Origin: Clostridia bacterium
GTDB lineage: Bacteria > Bacillota > Clostridia > Oscillospirales > Acutalibacteraceae
Direction: 5' to 3'
Assembly: GCA_017379935.1 (NCBI GenBank)
Contig: JAFNVC010000010.1
Location: 1-64,000 of the forward strand
Length of the DNA stretch: 64,000 bases
Part shown: piece after piece, positions 7,053 to 15,013 of the stretch
Layout: every line of letters starts with the position of its first letter
How positions within the stretch are numbered: the first letter of the stretch is position 1
The notes under the pieces: generated by a model
Seen by the model: the letters and a program-made list of their open reading frames with translations, nothing else
Database searches by the model: none
What the model was told of the DNA's origin: nothing
Translations under genes and position numbers: made by a program

Positions 7053-7394
7053 ATGAAAATTTGTAGAAAAAATGCACTTCGTTTGTGGGAAGAATATTTT
7101 GGAAATTCAGAGTTTGCCGAAGATTTTCACGGGAATTTAATGTGCCGTAATGGATATGGTGATGCAAACTTTAGCATTTATCGTTTTGGTGAGCGTATAT
7201 ATTGTGGTTGGAATATTCATCATATATTACCACTTTCGTGTGGCGGAACAAATGAAAAACATAATTTGATTTGTACAAACATCTATACAAACGATGAGGC
7301 GGAAGACAAAATTACCTTTTGGATTGATAGCTGCCTCTATCAAGTGCAACGGGTTTACGGAACACGAGAACATCAAATAATTAAACTAAATTAA
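7053..7394 (+). CDS. Small HNH-motif protein
   Basis: A 113-residue protein. ATG 7053 is preceded by GGAGGTGAT, and the 14 extra codons upstream lie inside the terminator. The centre reads CGWNIHHILPLSCGGTNEKH followed by NLICTN. This is the HH..P...GG......N signature of an HNH/beta-beta-alpha-metal nuclease, but the last His/Cys ligands are not obvious. It is too short to carry a target-recognition domain. The N-terminal part (ALRLWEEYFGN and DFHGNLMCRNGYGD) is conserved-looking. It directly follows the structured RNA and precedes a tiny acidic gene by 13 bases. An RNA-associated or RNA-guided role is an open speculation. Confidence 0.65.
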   Translation: MKICRKNALRLWEEYFGNSEFAEDFHGNLMCRNGYGDANFSIYRFGERIYCGWNIHHILPLSCGGTNEKHNLICTNIYTNDEAEDKITFWIDSCLYQVQRVYGTREHQIIKLN

Positions 7395-7407
7395 GGAGGA
7401 AGCGTAA

Positions 7408-7584
7408 ATGTCAAAACCGATTTTTGATTTAGAGGACGGAGATTTCATATTTTCAACATCTGGGAATTTAGGATTTGATTCTGATGGAAATATGATGATG
7501 CGCATGTCGGATAATATGGCAATGGATATGGATTCGGGTGATATCCATTTTACTTCATCTTGGGATAATGATGAGGATGATTAA
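7408..7584 (+). CDS. Small acidic protein (58 aa) downstream of the HNH gene
   Basis: An ORF with an excellent AAGGAGGAAG ribosome binding site. It encodes a 58-residue, strongly acidic, methionine-rich protein, with a GNMMMRMSDNMAMDMDSGD core and a DNDEDD tail. It lacks hydrophobic or cysteine motifs. The acidity would suit a DNA-mimic or an inhibitor of the preceding HNH protein, but no function is recognised. It is co-transcribed with the HNH gene and closed by a terminator. Confidence 0.6.
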   Translation: MSKPIFDLEDGDFIFSTSGNLGFDSDGNMMMRMSDNMAMDMDSGDIHFTSSWDNDEDD

Positions 7585-7601
7585 ATTCCAATAACCACAA
7601 A

Positions 7602-7640
7602 AACTCCCTCTGTCATTTCTGACAAAGGGAGTTCATTTTA
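7602..7640 (+). terminator. Terminator of the HNH/acidic protein unit
   Basis: AACTCCCTCTGTCA (7602-7615) pairs with TGACAAAGGGAGTT (7620-7633) with one mismatch, followed by a T-rich tail. Confidence 0.75.
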
Positions 7641-7823
7641 AATATAGAGTTTTACTTCAATATCTCGCCAGCCTCTTACACGCTTTGTTGGGGATATGGA
7701 ATAGACATATTCCTGTGCATCCTCAATCGTCAGAGTGAATTCAGCGAAATTTGTGAAGTAGGTAGGATTTATTTCCTGCCATCGGCAATAGCTGCCTGTG
7801 TGGCAACGAAGAAATATAGGAGA
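7638..7823 (-). pseudogene. C-terminal coding relic
   Basis: A minus-strand frame of about 60 codons is open from a stop at 7824-7826 to TAA at 7638-7640 and has no start codon. The predicted piece runs through CHTGSYCRWQEINPTYF and ends in PTKRVRGWRDIEVKLYI. Its first codons (ACACAGGCAGC) match the last codons of the recombinase remnant at 1029. It is probably a cut-off 3-prime end of a mobile-element gene; the family is not identified. Confidence 0.35.
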
Positions 7824-7860
7824 TTATTCTATTAATTTTTAATGTTAGAAATAAAACTAC

Positions 7861-8754
7861 TTACTTTAATGACATTTCTTTTCTCTTTTGTTTTTCTATG
7901 TTTTTCTTGTGAACCTTTATTCGATGCTTTATTTTGTATAAATATTCTCTAAGCAGACTTTTTGTTGTTGCTTTATTTTTATTATTTTCATCTTCATAAG
8001 GAATACCAATAGCATCATAATAAATCTTGTATTTAATTCCGAGATTTTCAAAATTTACTTTTATACCATATTTCTCAAAAAGTTCGATATTTTTTGGAAG
8101 CCAGCCGCCACATGTTAGTCCATGTCCATACTGAATGTCTACATTATAATTGAACACGCAAGGACAAGCACCATCTGAATTGTTTATAATAAGAACCTTT
8201 TCCGGTGTTCTTCTTGATCTTTCTGAACCGTATAATTCAAATTCCCAGGGAGTTTCGTGATCTCTGATAAGTGTTTCTAACCAAGACTTTTTCCAAAGAG
8301 CAGTCATACTATTAATTCTATTAACGGATACAACTTTATCTTTGTTGATAAATCTTTGGGTATTGTCTTCATCATCAGGATTACGATATTCTCTTTTTTC
8401 TTGGTATTTTAATCCGATATATCCGACATCACCTTTTTTTATAACATCTAATGCCTCAAGAAATGTGTCGTGACTAACTTTTTCAAGCAAAAAGAAATCT
8501 TCAAGCATATAAAGTATGAAATCTGTTTCAATATGTGAAAGTGCAAATTTCAATCGTTCAGACCATGTTCTTTCTTTTCCTCCACATACCGTTTCTATAT
8601 TGAGAAAATCACAGTTATATATTTTGGTTTCTGTGTTAAGAATGATTCTGTATTGTTCACATTCAGGCCAATTAATTTTTAATATTTTAAAAAATGGTTC
8701 CCATGCATCTTCATATTTATCACATGAATTTACCAGTATTGTGCAATTTTCCAT
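7861..8754 (-). CDS. Putative glycosyltransferase-like protein
   Basis: A 297-residue cytoplasmic protein starting MENCTILVNSCDKYEDAWEP. The TILVNSCDKYEDAW..FF start, the FILYMLEDFFLLEK segment (about 98-111, an acidic D/E motif like the DxD of GT-A enzymes) and a GHGLTCGGWLP motif near residue 218 are typical of a family found in cell-surface polysaccharide loci of gut Firmicutes. It lies 29 bases after the family 2 glycosyltransferase gene and is probably co-transcribed. The sugar and acceptor are unknown. The basic C-terminal 40 residues may bind membrane lipids. Confidence 0.55.
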   Translation of the reverse strand: MENCTILVNSCDKYEDAWEPFFKILKINWPECEQYRIILNTETKIYNCDFLNIETVCGGKERTWSERLKFALSHIETDFILYMLEDFFLLEKVSHDTFLEALDVIKKGDVGYIGLKYQEKREYRNPDDEDNTQRFINKDKVVSVNRINSMTALWKKSWLETLIRDHETPWEFELYGSERSRRTPEKVLIINNSDGACPCVFNYNVDIQYGHGLTCGGWLPKNIELFEKYGIKVNFENLGIKYKIYYDAIGIPYEDENNKNKATTKSLLREYLYKIKHRIKVHKKNIEKQKRKEMSLK

Positions 8755-8783
8755 GTCTTTTTCTCCTTGTTTGAAAACGACTT

Positions 8784-9818
8784 TTAGTCAGTTATTTTTA
8801 AAACTTTTTTTATTATACGAACAATTGGTGCTGGCAATAATTTTTTCAGACGCGATCTGGTTTTTTTATAGTATGCCCTTTTCCAAATTTTGAAATGTTG
8901 TATTAAATATATTTTTTTAAGAGTGTATTCGCCAGGTAAATTTAATCCTTCTAATTTTGTGAGATTAAACAGTCCTGTAGTTTTCATTTCTTTGAAATAT
9001 TTTGCGGCAATTTTTATACTAAGTCTTTTAAAACAGTATTGAACTAATTCATATCTTGCTTGTAAAAATTCTTTAGCAAATCCACTCTTATATTTACCTG
9101 ATTCTATACCATTTTTCAAAATTACCATTGATAGTATTACAGATTCCAATCTCTTGATCTGATTTTCAAAAACCAACAAATTATTCATAGCCGAATTTGG
9201 ATTCTTGCGATACAGATAATTTGTATGGTCAAGTAAAAATGTACGTTCAGAATGTTCAATTACATCATTGTTAAACATCTCATCTTCGCCATATATTATG
9301 CGATTATTAAACTTAATTTCATTTTCAAGTATAATGGATTTTTTATATACACGAAATGTAGAATAGCCCCAATATGTTTTATTTGCCTTAAGTCTATTAT
9401 TTTTCAACAATTCTTTTTCTTCTGCATTCAATTCCTGATCAAATGCATATCCGCCAAAATTTAAAATATCATAATTCTCAATTGATAACCTTTTTAATTC
9501 TCGAAGACAATTTTCTCTGACAAAATCATCTGAATCAACAAACCAAATATATTTGCCTTTTGCGATATCTATACCGTAATTTCGAGCTGAACTAACACCG
9601 CCGTTTTCTTTATGCACAACTACAATGTTAGTATATTTTTCGGCATACAAATCTAATATTTCTCCACTTTTGTCTGTTGAACCGTCATCAATACAAATGA
9701 TTTCATATTCATCGTGTGAAACATCCTGATTTACTAAAGAATCAAGACATTCTCCGAGATACTCTTCAACATTGTAAACCGGCACTATAAAACTTAAAAA
9801 AATTTTTTGAGTGTTCAT
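8784..9818 (-). CDS. Family 2 glycosyltransferase
   Basis: A 344-residue GT-A fold enzyme. The N-terminus SFIVPVYNVEEYLGECLDSL, the nucleotide-binding CIDDGSTDKSGEIL (about 42-55), HKENGGVSSARNYGI (about 70-84) and the DxD motif FVDSDDFV (about 93-100) are all intact. The remaining 240 residues are helical, without a clear transmembrane segment. Such enzymes extend capsular, teichoic or exopolysaccharide chains from UDP-sugars at the inner membrane face. It heads a two-gene AT-rich unit with the 7861-8754 gene. This is a small isolated pair rather than a whole polysaccharide locus, which suggests transfer. Confidence 0.85.
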   Translation of the reverse strand: MNTQKIFLSFIVPVYNVEEYLGECLDSLVNQDVSHDEYEIICIDDGSTDKSGEILDLYAEKYTNIVVVHKENGGVSSARNYGIDIAKGKYIWFVDSDDFVRENCLRELKRLSIENYDILNFGGYAFDQELNAEEKELLKNNRLKANKTYWGYSTFRVYKKSIILENEIKFNNRIIYGEDEMFNNDVIEHSERTFLLDHTNYLYRKNPNSAMNNLLVFENQIKRLESVILSMVILKNGIESGKYKSGFAKEFLQARYELVQYCFKRLSIKIAAKYFKEMKTTGLFNLTKLEGLNLPGEYTLKKIYLIQHFKIWKRAYYKKTRSRLKKLLPAPIVRIIKKVLKITD

Positions 9819-9897
9819 TTTTCGCCTCTATTCTAAACAAGTTTTTTATTAATTCTATCATAGCATGCAATACAATTCAATATAATTTTTATAACGT

Positions 9898-9927
9898 AGC
9901 CCCCATACTCTTTCGAATACGGGGAGC
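9898..9927 (-). terminator. Hairpin downstream of the large minus-strand cluster
   Basis: On the minus strand AGCTCCCCGTATTC and GAGTATGGGGGCT pair around GAAA, with one bulge. The following tract is A/T rich but not a pure U run. It may terminate transcripts leaving the 10113-30316 cluster. The 294 bases at 9819-10112 otherwise hold no gene. Confidence 0.4.
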
Positions 9928-10112
9928 TGATTGCTTATTTCATAGCTGTTATACAGCTACAACTGATGTAGGAGCAGTCGTGAAACCCTTGATTTTACTG
10001 GGTTTCAGCTTAATTCCTTCATCCCTTGATTGCTGCCTGTGGGCGACAAGTCTAGCGATAAAAGCCGTGTTAAACTTTTCTTAATAGTACGACTTATATT
10101 CGAGTTCCTTTT

Positions 10113-10604
10113 TTATTTCACCGTTACATTCACAATTCCGTTGACCTCGCCCATAAGCTCGCCGTTCTGATATGCGAGCGCGGAATACGAGCAGTTATAT
10201 ACCCCCGATTTCACAACTGCAGTCAGCTTATCCTTTTCGAGATACTGTCCCGCCTTTATCAGAGGTGAGGTATAAATCATTTCACCCTGCGTGTTATAAA
10301 TCACGAACTGCAGGTCATAGCCGCAGCTTTCGGGATTTTCGAGCATCACATCGCCGAGTGCATACGGATTCTCAAACACTATCTGCTTGTTGATAAGGTA
10401 GCGTATTTCGCCCTCGGGTACATCAGTAATATGCAGCTCGTCCCCGACTGACGGCAGAACGCCGTCGCAGACCGTACCGCTGTCGGCGAATTTAAGCATC
10501 ACCGTCGGCACAGCCTTCGTGAGGGTTATAACGGAAAGTACAATCGCGATAATGCTGACCGCGATTATAATTCCCGATTTTATTTTTGCTTTTTTATCTG
10601 ACAT
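10113..10604 (-). CDS. Single-span extracytoplasmic protein of the SipW cluster
   Basis: A 163-residue protein with a short basic start (MSDKKAKIKSG), a hydrophobic helix at about 11-32 and a 130-residue outer domain predicted to be beta-rich. It lacks the AWF motif seen in other proteins of the cluster, so it is probably membrane-anchored rather than released. Two cysteines (about 46 and 94) could form a disulfide. Its ATG directly follows the TAA of the gene at 10605 (TAAATG), which indicates translational coupling. It is the last gene of the cluster. The family is not recognised; the pattern of charged start, one span and beta domain resembles the neighbour at 10605. Confidence 0.6.
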   Translation of the reverse strand: MSDKKAKIKSGIIIAVSIIAIVLSVITLTKAVPTVMLKFADSGTVCDGVLPSVGDELHITDVPEGEIRYLINKQIVFENPYALGDVMLENPESCGYDLQFVIYNTQGEMIYTSPLIKAGQYLEKDKLTAVVKSGVYNCSYSALAYQNGELMGEVNGIVNVTVK

Positions 10605-11492
10605 TTAAACACCAACCGAAAGCGTAATTTCAGCATATTTCGTTGCGATTTTTTCGTTTGTTTCGCCGTTGTAAGCGTTGACCGCGACCTTCACATCGTG
10701 AGTGCCGAACGCGATTTCTTCAAAAAATCTTGCAGAGTTTATCTCCTTACCCTCATCAAGTCCAAGCGAGCGGTAAAGCACCCTGCCGTCATCATCGTAA
10801 ACTGTCGCAACGAGAATACAGTCATTCCCCTGCGGATTGCCGAAGCGCAGATTTTCCGTCTTACCGTTATCGTCAATAACAACATTCGTATTGAAATAAA
10901 ATTGAAATTCATCCGTTCCGCGCGCGGAGGTTGAATCGATGAACATCGCCTGCTGACTTTCGCTGAAGGCGGACGGCTTTGCCGTTAGTCCGCTTTCAAT
11001 TCTTCCCGAAAACTCAAGCTCGCGTATCTCCGACGGGACAGCTACAAGCGGTGTCAGCAAAAGGAAATATATTCCGACGCCGATAAGCACCAACGGAAGA
11101 ACGATGAAAATTAAAATTCTGCTGTATCTGAACGAGCCTAAAAACTCCTTGCTCGTGTAATAGCGAAGCCTGCCGCCGAGTTTTTTAAAGAATCTGCGGA
11201 CGGACTCAACCTCATTTTTTACCGATGAGGCAGCCCTCGCCTTCGCCTCAGCCTTCTTTTCATCCTTCTCGTCCTTAATGCGCTGTTTTTCGCGCCGCTT
11301 CTGAATATCCTCGCTCTTTTTTGCACGCTCACGCTCAGCCTTCAGCCTTTCCTCCCGCACGCGCTGTGCCTGCTTTTCGGCCTCCGACTTATTTTTGCCG
11401 TTATTCTTTTTATTATCGGGGATTTTCTTCCCCGAATTAGTTTTGCCTGCGACAGATTTTCCTGCCGCAGGCTTCTTTTTCTTATTCGACAT
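10605..11492 (-). CDS. Lysine-rich cytoplasmic region + TM + outer domain protein
   Basis: 295 residues from ATG 11492, chosen because GGAAG lies nine bases upstream; the frame extends to a TTG at 11501. The first 115 residues are a very basic and acidic low-complexity stretch with coiled-coil tendency (RVREERLKAERERAKKSED). A transmembrane helix at about 127-147 follows, then an outer domain of about 145 residues ending in KIATKYAEITLSVGV. The charged tail would lie inside the cell and could dock the 720-residue coiled-coil protein of the same cluster; that pairing is inference. It is coupled to 10113-10604 and starts 15 bases after the 11508 gene. Confidence 0.6.
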   Translation of the reverse strand: MSNKKKKPAAGKSVAGKTNSGKKIPDNKKNNGKNKSEAEKQAQRVREERLKAERERAKKSEDIQKRREKQRIKDEKDEKKAEAKARAASSVKNEVESVRRFFKKLGGRLRYYTSKEFLGSFRYSRILIFIVLPLVLIGVGIYFLLLTPLVAVPSEIRELEFSGRIESGLTAKPSAFSESQQAMFIDSTSARGTDEFQFYFNTNVVIDDNGKTENLRFGNPQGNDCILVATVYDDDGRVLYRSLGLDEGKEINSARFFEEIAFGTHDVKVAVNAYNGETNEKIATKYAEITLSVGV

Positions 11493-11507
11493 AAAAATCA
11501 ACTTCCA

Positions 11508-12122
11508 TTATTTCCACGGGAGCTTTTCAATATTCCACAGCTGCGGATAACGGTTGACCTGAACAGCATCAACCTGAATTAACACGCGAACCTGTGTTCC
11601 GTCTGCAAGATCTGCTGTGTCAAGCTTAGCTTCATCAATACCCCTGATGAAGCTGACGGAATCAAAATCCGCCTTGCCCGACATATCCTTGCCCGCATAA
11701 TAAACGCTGTAATCGGCGTTACGGTTATCGAACCAATGCTCACCGAAAGCGTACGGAACATTCACGCTTCTCTGCAAGACCTCGCCGTCGGGAGACGTCC
11801 ATTCGTGGCTCATTCTCACACGGACACAAGCCGTGCCCTCGAGATTAACGTCAGCATGAAGGTTGCCGATGTAATTAACGTCAGTATAATCAAGGCTCAG
11901 AACATAGAGACCGTCCTTATCCTTGAAATCATCAGCGCTGAATTTAGTGTTGCTTCCGTCAACAAAATAAACATCTGCGCTTACATCTATACCTGCAAGG
12001 TTAATATTCTGCAACAAGGAGCTGCGGGTTACAAACCATGCAAAAGAGCTGCCGACAACCGCAATAACCGCAACAACTGCGACGATTATAACGATTGCGC
12101 GTCTGTTAAGTTTATGCAACAT
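11508..12122 (-). CDS. SipW-class secreted protein
   Basis: 204 residues from ATG 12122, with GAGGTG six bases upstream; the frame extends to a GTG at 12131. The N-terminus has a basic LNRRAIVI start, a hydrophobic core, and SSFAWFVTRSS at about residues 26-36. This AWF-type cleavage region marks substrates of SipW/ER-type signal peptidases. The mature part (about 170 residues) looks beta-rich, with VDVS-like strands (GIDVSADVYFVDGS), as in TasA/camelysin-type matrix proteins. No sorting signal is at the C-terminus. It lies within the block holding three peptidase genes. Confidence 0.65.
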   Translation of the reverse strand: MLHKLNRRAIVIIVAVVAVIAVVGSSFAWFVTRSSLLQNINLAGIDVSADVYFVDGSNTKFSADDFKDKDGLYVLSLDYTDVNYIGNLHADVNLEGTACVRVRMSHEWTSPDGEVLQRSVNVPYAFGEHWFDNRNADYSVYYAGKDMSGKADFDSVSFIRGIDEAKLDTADLADGTQVRVLIQVDAVQVNRYPQLWNIEKLPWK

Positions 12123-12139
12123 CCTTGTCACCTCACTTT

Positions 12140-12772
12140 TTATCTTTCAAGTGCTCCGTCCACATCCTGTGTGGCGATGAGCGAAATTTCAACATCATAG
12201 CCGTCGGGCACGCCGCCCTTTTCAAGCTCTTCCTTTACAAAATCATACTCAATCCAGGTCGCAATTTTAAGCGTCATAATCTCGCCCGGATTGATAACGA
12301 AATACTTTCCGCCGTTTGAATCCGCGCCGAAATCGTATTCGTAAAGAGCCTTATCCGTCATTTCGGGAAGAACTGACGCGATAGTTTTCTTCACGCTGCC
12401 GTCAACAAGCATCGTATCGTCATAGAAGAACCAGCGAAGGCCCTTGCCGTTACCTGTATTCTTGACATCAGCATAAATTCTTGCAGGAATTGTACCCGAA
12501 TTGTTTACAAGAATCTCGTTGACATTGATAACCTCGTCAAAAAGAAGCTCGTCGGGATCCGCAAATTTTGTTGCGCCGTCGAAGGTAATTTCAGACTTTG
12601 AGTTAAAGAAGGTGTCCACCGACAAGTCACCGAAAACGAAGCTGTCACCGCTGTCAATCACACCGCTGTCATAAAACCACGCGGAGGTTGTCGGTATTTT
12701 TTGGAAATATCCCGCGCAAAGAACAAGCACGAACGCCATTATTACTGACATAATACTTCTGAAGCTACTCAT
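12140..12772 (-). CDS. SipW-class secreted protein (SAWF type)
   Basis: 210 residues from ATG 12772, eight bases inside the end of the preceding peptidase gene; the frame extends to a GTG at 12781. A hydrophobic segment at about 8-24 is followed by PTTSAWFYDSGV. The mature domain has alternating strands with NNSGTIPARIYADVKNTG (about 112-129). This N-x-G-x-x-x-A motif is typical of TasA-like folds, which describe themselves through lateral strand exchange. Overlap with the peptidase gene strongly suggests that this protein is that peptidase's substrate. Confidence 0.65.
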   Translation of the reverse strand: MSSFRSIMSVIMAFVLVLCAGYFQKIPTTSAWFYDSGVIDSGDSFVFGDLSVDTFFNSKSEITFDGATKFADPDELLFDEVINVNEILVNNSGTIPARIYADVKNTGNGKGLRWFFYDDTMLVDGSVKKTIASVLPEMTDKALYEYDFGADSNGGKYFVINPGEIMTLKIATWIEYDFVKEELEKGGVPDGYDVEISLIATQDVDGALER

Positions 12773-13283
12773 CGCTGTCACCTCTTTTCTTTTTCTTTAA
12801 TATTTTCGGAAGAACTATATTAACCAGAACAAGTACAACCGCTATCATCACGTGGACTATAAGCCATTTGTCATGCGACATACTGAAATTCAGCACCATA
12901 GTCAGATATCCGAGGAGCGGTACGCTGTACCACATTCTGCCGACGATTCTTTCGGCGTCAGTCGGCATCGGATCATCCGCGCCGTTAGCGTCACCGCGGG
13001 TTGTAATTGTTTTTTTATCCTTGTCGATACCGACAATTCTGTGAGTGAAAAAGCTCTTTTCGTCCGAGGCTGCAACGGTTACGACATCGCCGACCTGCAA
13101 ATCCTCAAAGCTGACATCCCTGACAAAAACGATATCACCCACATTAAGAGTATCCTTCATACTCGGGGATGTAACCGCATAACCCTTCGCACCCGAAATC
13201 AGATTGAATCCGATAAAGGCAACCGCAAGCACGGTTATGATTGCAAAAACATTGAACAGAACGTTCTTAAACTTAATCTTCAC
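12765..13283 (-). CDS. Signal peptidase I, SipW/ER type (copy D)
   Basis: A 172-residue integral membrane peptidase that removes signal peptides at the outer membrane face. TM1 lies at about 8-27. The catalytic serine sits in TSPSM (about 38-42), and FFTHRIVG (about 78-85) carries His instead of the bacterial-type Lys, so it is a Ser-His S26B enzyme. TTRGDANGADD (about 93-103) supplies the conserved GD motif. A second hydrophobic segment lies near the C-terminus (about 138-162). GTG is the likely start. It lies between two AWF-type secreted proteins and overlaps the downstream one, so processing of neighbours is the obvious role. Confidence 0.85.
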   Translation of the reverse strand: MKIKFKNVLFNVFAIITVLAVAFIGFNLISGAKGYAVTSPSMKDTLNVGDIVFVRDVSFEDLQVGDVVTVAASDEKSFFTHRIVGIDKDKKTITTRGDANGADDPMPTDAERIVGRMWYSVPLLGYLTMVLNFSMSHDKWLIVHVMIAVVLVLVNIVLPKILKKKKRGDSDE

Positions 13284-13286
13284 GGA

Positions 13287-13934
13287 TTATTCACCCAAGC
13301 CTGCAACAGCATAAGAATCAATTGCCGACCAGGTGATATTCTCAGCCTGCTTTGATTCAAAGGTTACCTTGACGTTAATCTTCTGGCCCGAATAAGCATA
13401 AGAAATGTCATCCTTATAATAAATCTTTTCAATTGCGGGGATTGATGCGACTGACGGAGAAACCGTCGGCACGGAATTGATATCCGAAACCGTCGCGCCG
13501 AAGGAGCCGCCCATATAGTAGAAATAGCTGACACCTGCTACATTGACGTTCTTTGCCCACGCATCGTTCGCGAATTCAACAACGATATCGTCATCCTCAC
13601 TCGCGGAATAAATCACCTGCTCAGCCTTACCCGAGCGGTAGGAGGTATATTCAACGGTAATACGAAGCTGAGTATCCGTCGTTGACTTATTATCAAGTCG
13701 GAGTGCGGCTGACCTGCCGTCAAGGCTGACAAGGTTGTCACCCTGCACGATGATTGTGCCTGAAGGAGCCTGCAGATCCGAAAGACTTGCGGAATGGATG
13801 TTGCTGACAAGTGAAACCGAGATGCTCTGCTTTTTCTGCGACGAGGTCGCAAACCATGCGAAGGAGCTGCTCGATGCCATAAGTCCGAAAATAACAGCCA
13901 AGGAAGCTACAAACAATATTAATCTTTTAGTCAT
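13287..13934 (-). CDS. SipW-class secreted protein
   Basis: 215 residues. The signal region contains a hydrophobic core, LMASSSSFAWFATSSQKKQ, at about 18-36. The mature part is Ser/Thr/Val-rich with predicted beta strands and no cysteine. The start overlaps the end of peptidase copy C by eight bases, and it is followed three bases later by peptidase copy D, so it is sandwiched between two proteases. This is the typical linkage of SipW enzymes with TasA-like substrates. A matrix or fibre subunit role is inferred from the class, not from a named family hit. Confidence 0.65.
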   Translation of the reverse strand: MTKRLILFVASLAVIFGLMASSSSFAWFATSSQKKQSISVSLVSNIHSASLSDLQAPSGTIIVQGDNLVSLDGRSAALRLDNKSTTDTQLRITVEYTSYRSGKAEQVIYSASEDDDIVVEFANDAWAKNVNVAGVSYFYYMGGSFGATVSDINSVPTVSPSVASIPAIEKIYYKDDISYAYSGQKINVKVTFESKQAENITWSAIDSYAVAGLGE

Positions 13935-14433
13935 ATTTTTTCTTCCTTTCTGTTAAGTATAGTTCAATTTCAATCGCCGCCCACGCGATATAAATGACGG
14001 CTAAAGCAATTTTGACAACTGTATTTTTGAGAAAAACCGCGGCATAACCAAGATACGGAATTGAAAATTCCACCTTGCCGACAGCGTAAACATACTGAGT
14101 CGGGCTGAGATCGGGCTCCGTATTCGCATCGCCCTTTGTTGTAAAGGCTTCGGAAACGGGATTTATCGAAATTATCCTGTGCGTGAAGCTTTTGCCCGTC
14201 ACGTTATCTGTAAAGGTAACAATATCGTTGACCTTATAATCCTCAAAGCTATGATATTTTCTGACATAAACCATACTGCCCTCGGGGATTTTAGGAGCCA
14301 TACTGCCCGTTTCAATCGTGAAAGCCTCAAGCCCCATAACCGAAGGAACGTAAACTATGCCGACCGCGACAACCGCGATAAAAATTACAAGTGAGGTCAG
14401 AAAGACACTAATTTTTTGTTTTTGCTTTTTCAT
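13927..14433 (-). CDS. Signal peptidase I, SipW/ER type (copy C)
   Basis: 168 residues from ATG 14433, preceded by GAGGAAACGGAAG and lying inside the last 26 bases of copy B. TM1 spans about 9-28. TIETGSMAPKIPEG (about 41-54) provides the catalytic Ser, SFTHRIIS (about 83-90) the catalytic His, and FTTKGDANTEPD (about 98-109) the GD motif. A C-terminal hydrophobic segment follows (YAAVFLKNTVVKIALAVIYI). The enzyme class is ER-type Ser-His. Its gene overlaps both neighbours, indicating tight translational coupling. Confidence 0.85.
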   Translation of the reverse strand: MKKQKQKISVFLTSLVIFIAVVAVGIVYVPSVMGLEAFTIETGSMAPKIPEGSMVYVRKYHSFEDYKVNDIVTFTDNVTGKSFTHRIISINPVSEAFTTKGDANTEPDLSPTQYVYAVGKVEFSIPYLGYAAVFLKNTVVKIALAVIYIAWAAIEIELYLTERKKKYD

Positions 14434-15010
14434 CTTCCGTTTCCTCTTCACCGTACTTGTACTTTGCAATCAGCGTTGCGAGATTGACCGCCTCGCCGAG
14501 AGTTATAAAAATAAGCGGAAGGACGATGACGAAAAATATGACATTCGGATTGCGGAAAACACCGATGATCGAGCCGCTGACCGTACCGAGGTCATAGACA
14601 ACCTCACCGATGACATTTGAGGAATAAACCTTATCCTTATCCACGGTTGAGTTTGCATCGCCTTTTGTTGTAAAAATCGGGTCGGGATCCGTGCCCCAGC
14701 CGTATTCAATGCTGTCGATACGATGGGTATTGACCTTACCCGCAATTTTGCTGTCCGTCGAATAGAAGCTGATGATATCGCCCTTTTCGAGTGAACGGAC
14801 ATCGGTTTTACGGACAACGATAACGCTGCCCGTCATCAGCTCAGGCTCCATACTGCCCGTGCTGACCTGCAGGACGCTGAAGCCGAAAACACTCGGCACC
14901 TTACCCGCCGTCGCATTGAGAACACAGCCGAAAATGACCAGACCGAAAAGAAAAATCACAATCGAGACAACAGACATAATTCTGCTGAAAATCTTCTTCG
15001 CCTTTTCCAT
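14408..15010 (-). CDS. Signal peptidase I, SipW/ER type (copy B)
   Basis: A 200-residue membrane protease. It has TM1 at about 10-33, QVSTGSMEPELMTGS (about 48-62) with the catalytic Ser, VNTHRIDSI (about 93-101) with His in place of Lys, and FTTKGDANSTVD (about 113-124). A strong TM helix lies at about 155-178 before a charged tail (KYGEEETEDEKAKTKN). It is more than 30 residues longer than copies C and D because of that tail, and it starts three bases after the secreted protein gene at 15014. Two consecutive, overlapping, non-identical peptidase genes (B and C) suggest different substrate sets. Confidence 0.85.
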   Translation of the reverse strand: MEKAKKIFSRIMSVVSIVIFLFGLVIFGCVLNATAGKVPSVFGFSVLQVSTGSMEPELMTGSVIVVRKTDVRSLEKGDIISFYSTDSKIAGKVNTHRIDSIEYGWGTDPDPIFTTKGDANSTVDKDKVYSSNVIGEVVYDLGTVSGSIIGVFRNPNVIFFVIVLPLIFITLGEAVNLATLIAKYKYGEEETEDEKAKTKN

Positions 15011-15013
15011 CTT

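Noticed and set aside
9949-10084. A 43-codon minus-strand open frame (FIARLVAHRQQSRDEGIKL region) as a gene
   Set aside because: No start codon, bounded by stops on both sides, and no family recognised; kept only as part of the repeated ACAGGCAGC observation.
13927-15010. Peptidase copies B and C as one gene broken by a frameshift
   Set aside because: Each copy has its own TM1, catalytic Ser, His and GD motifs and its own ribosome binding site, so these are two complete genes that overlap.
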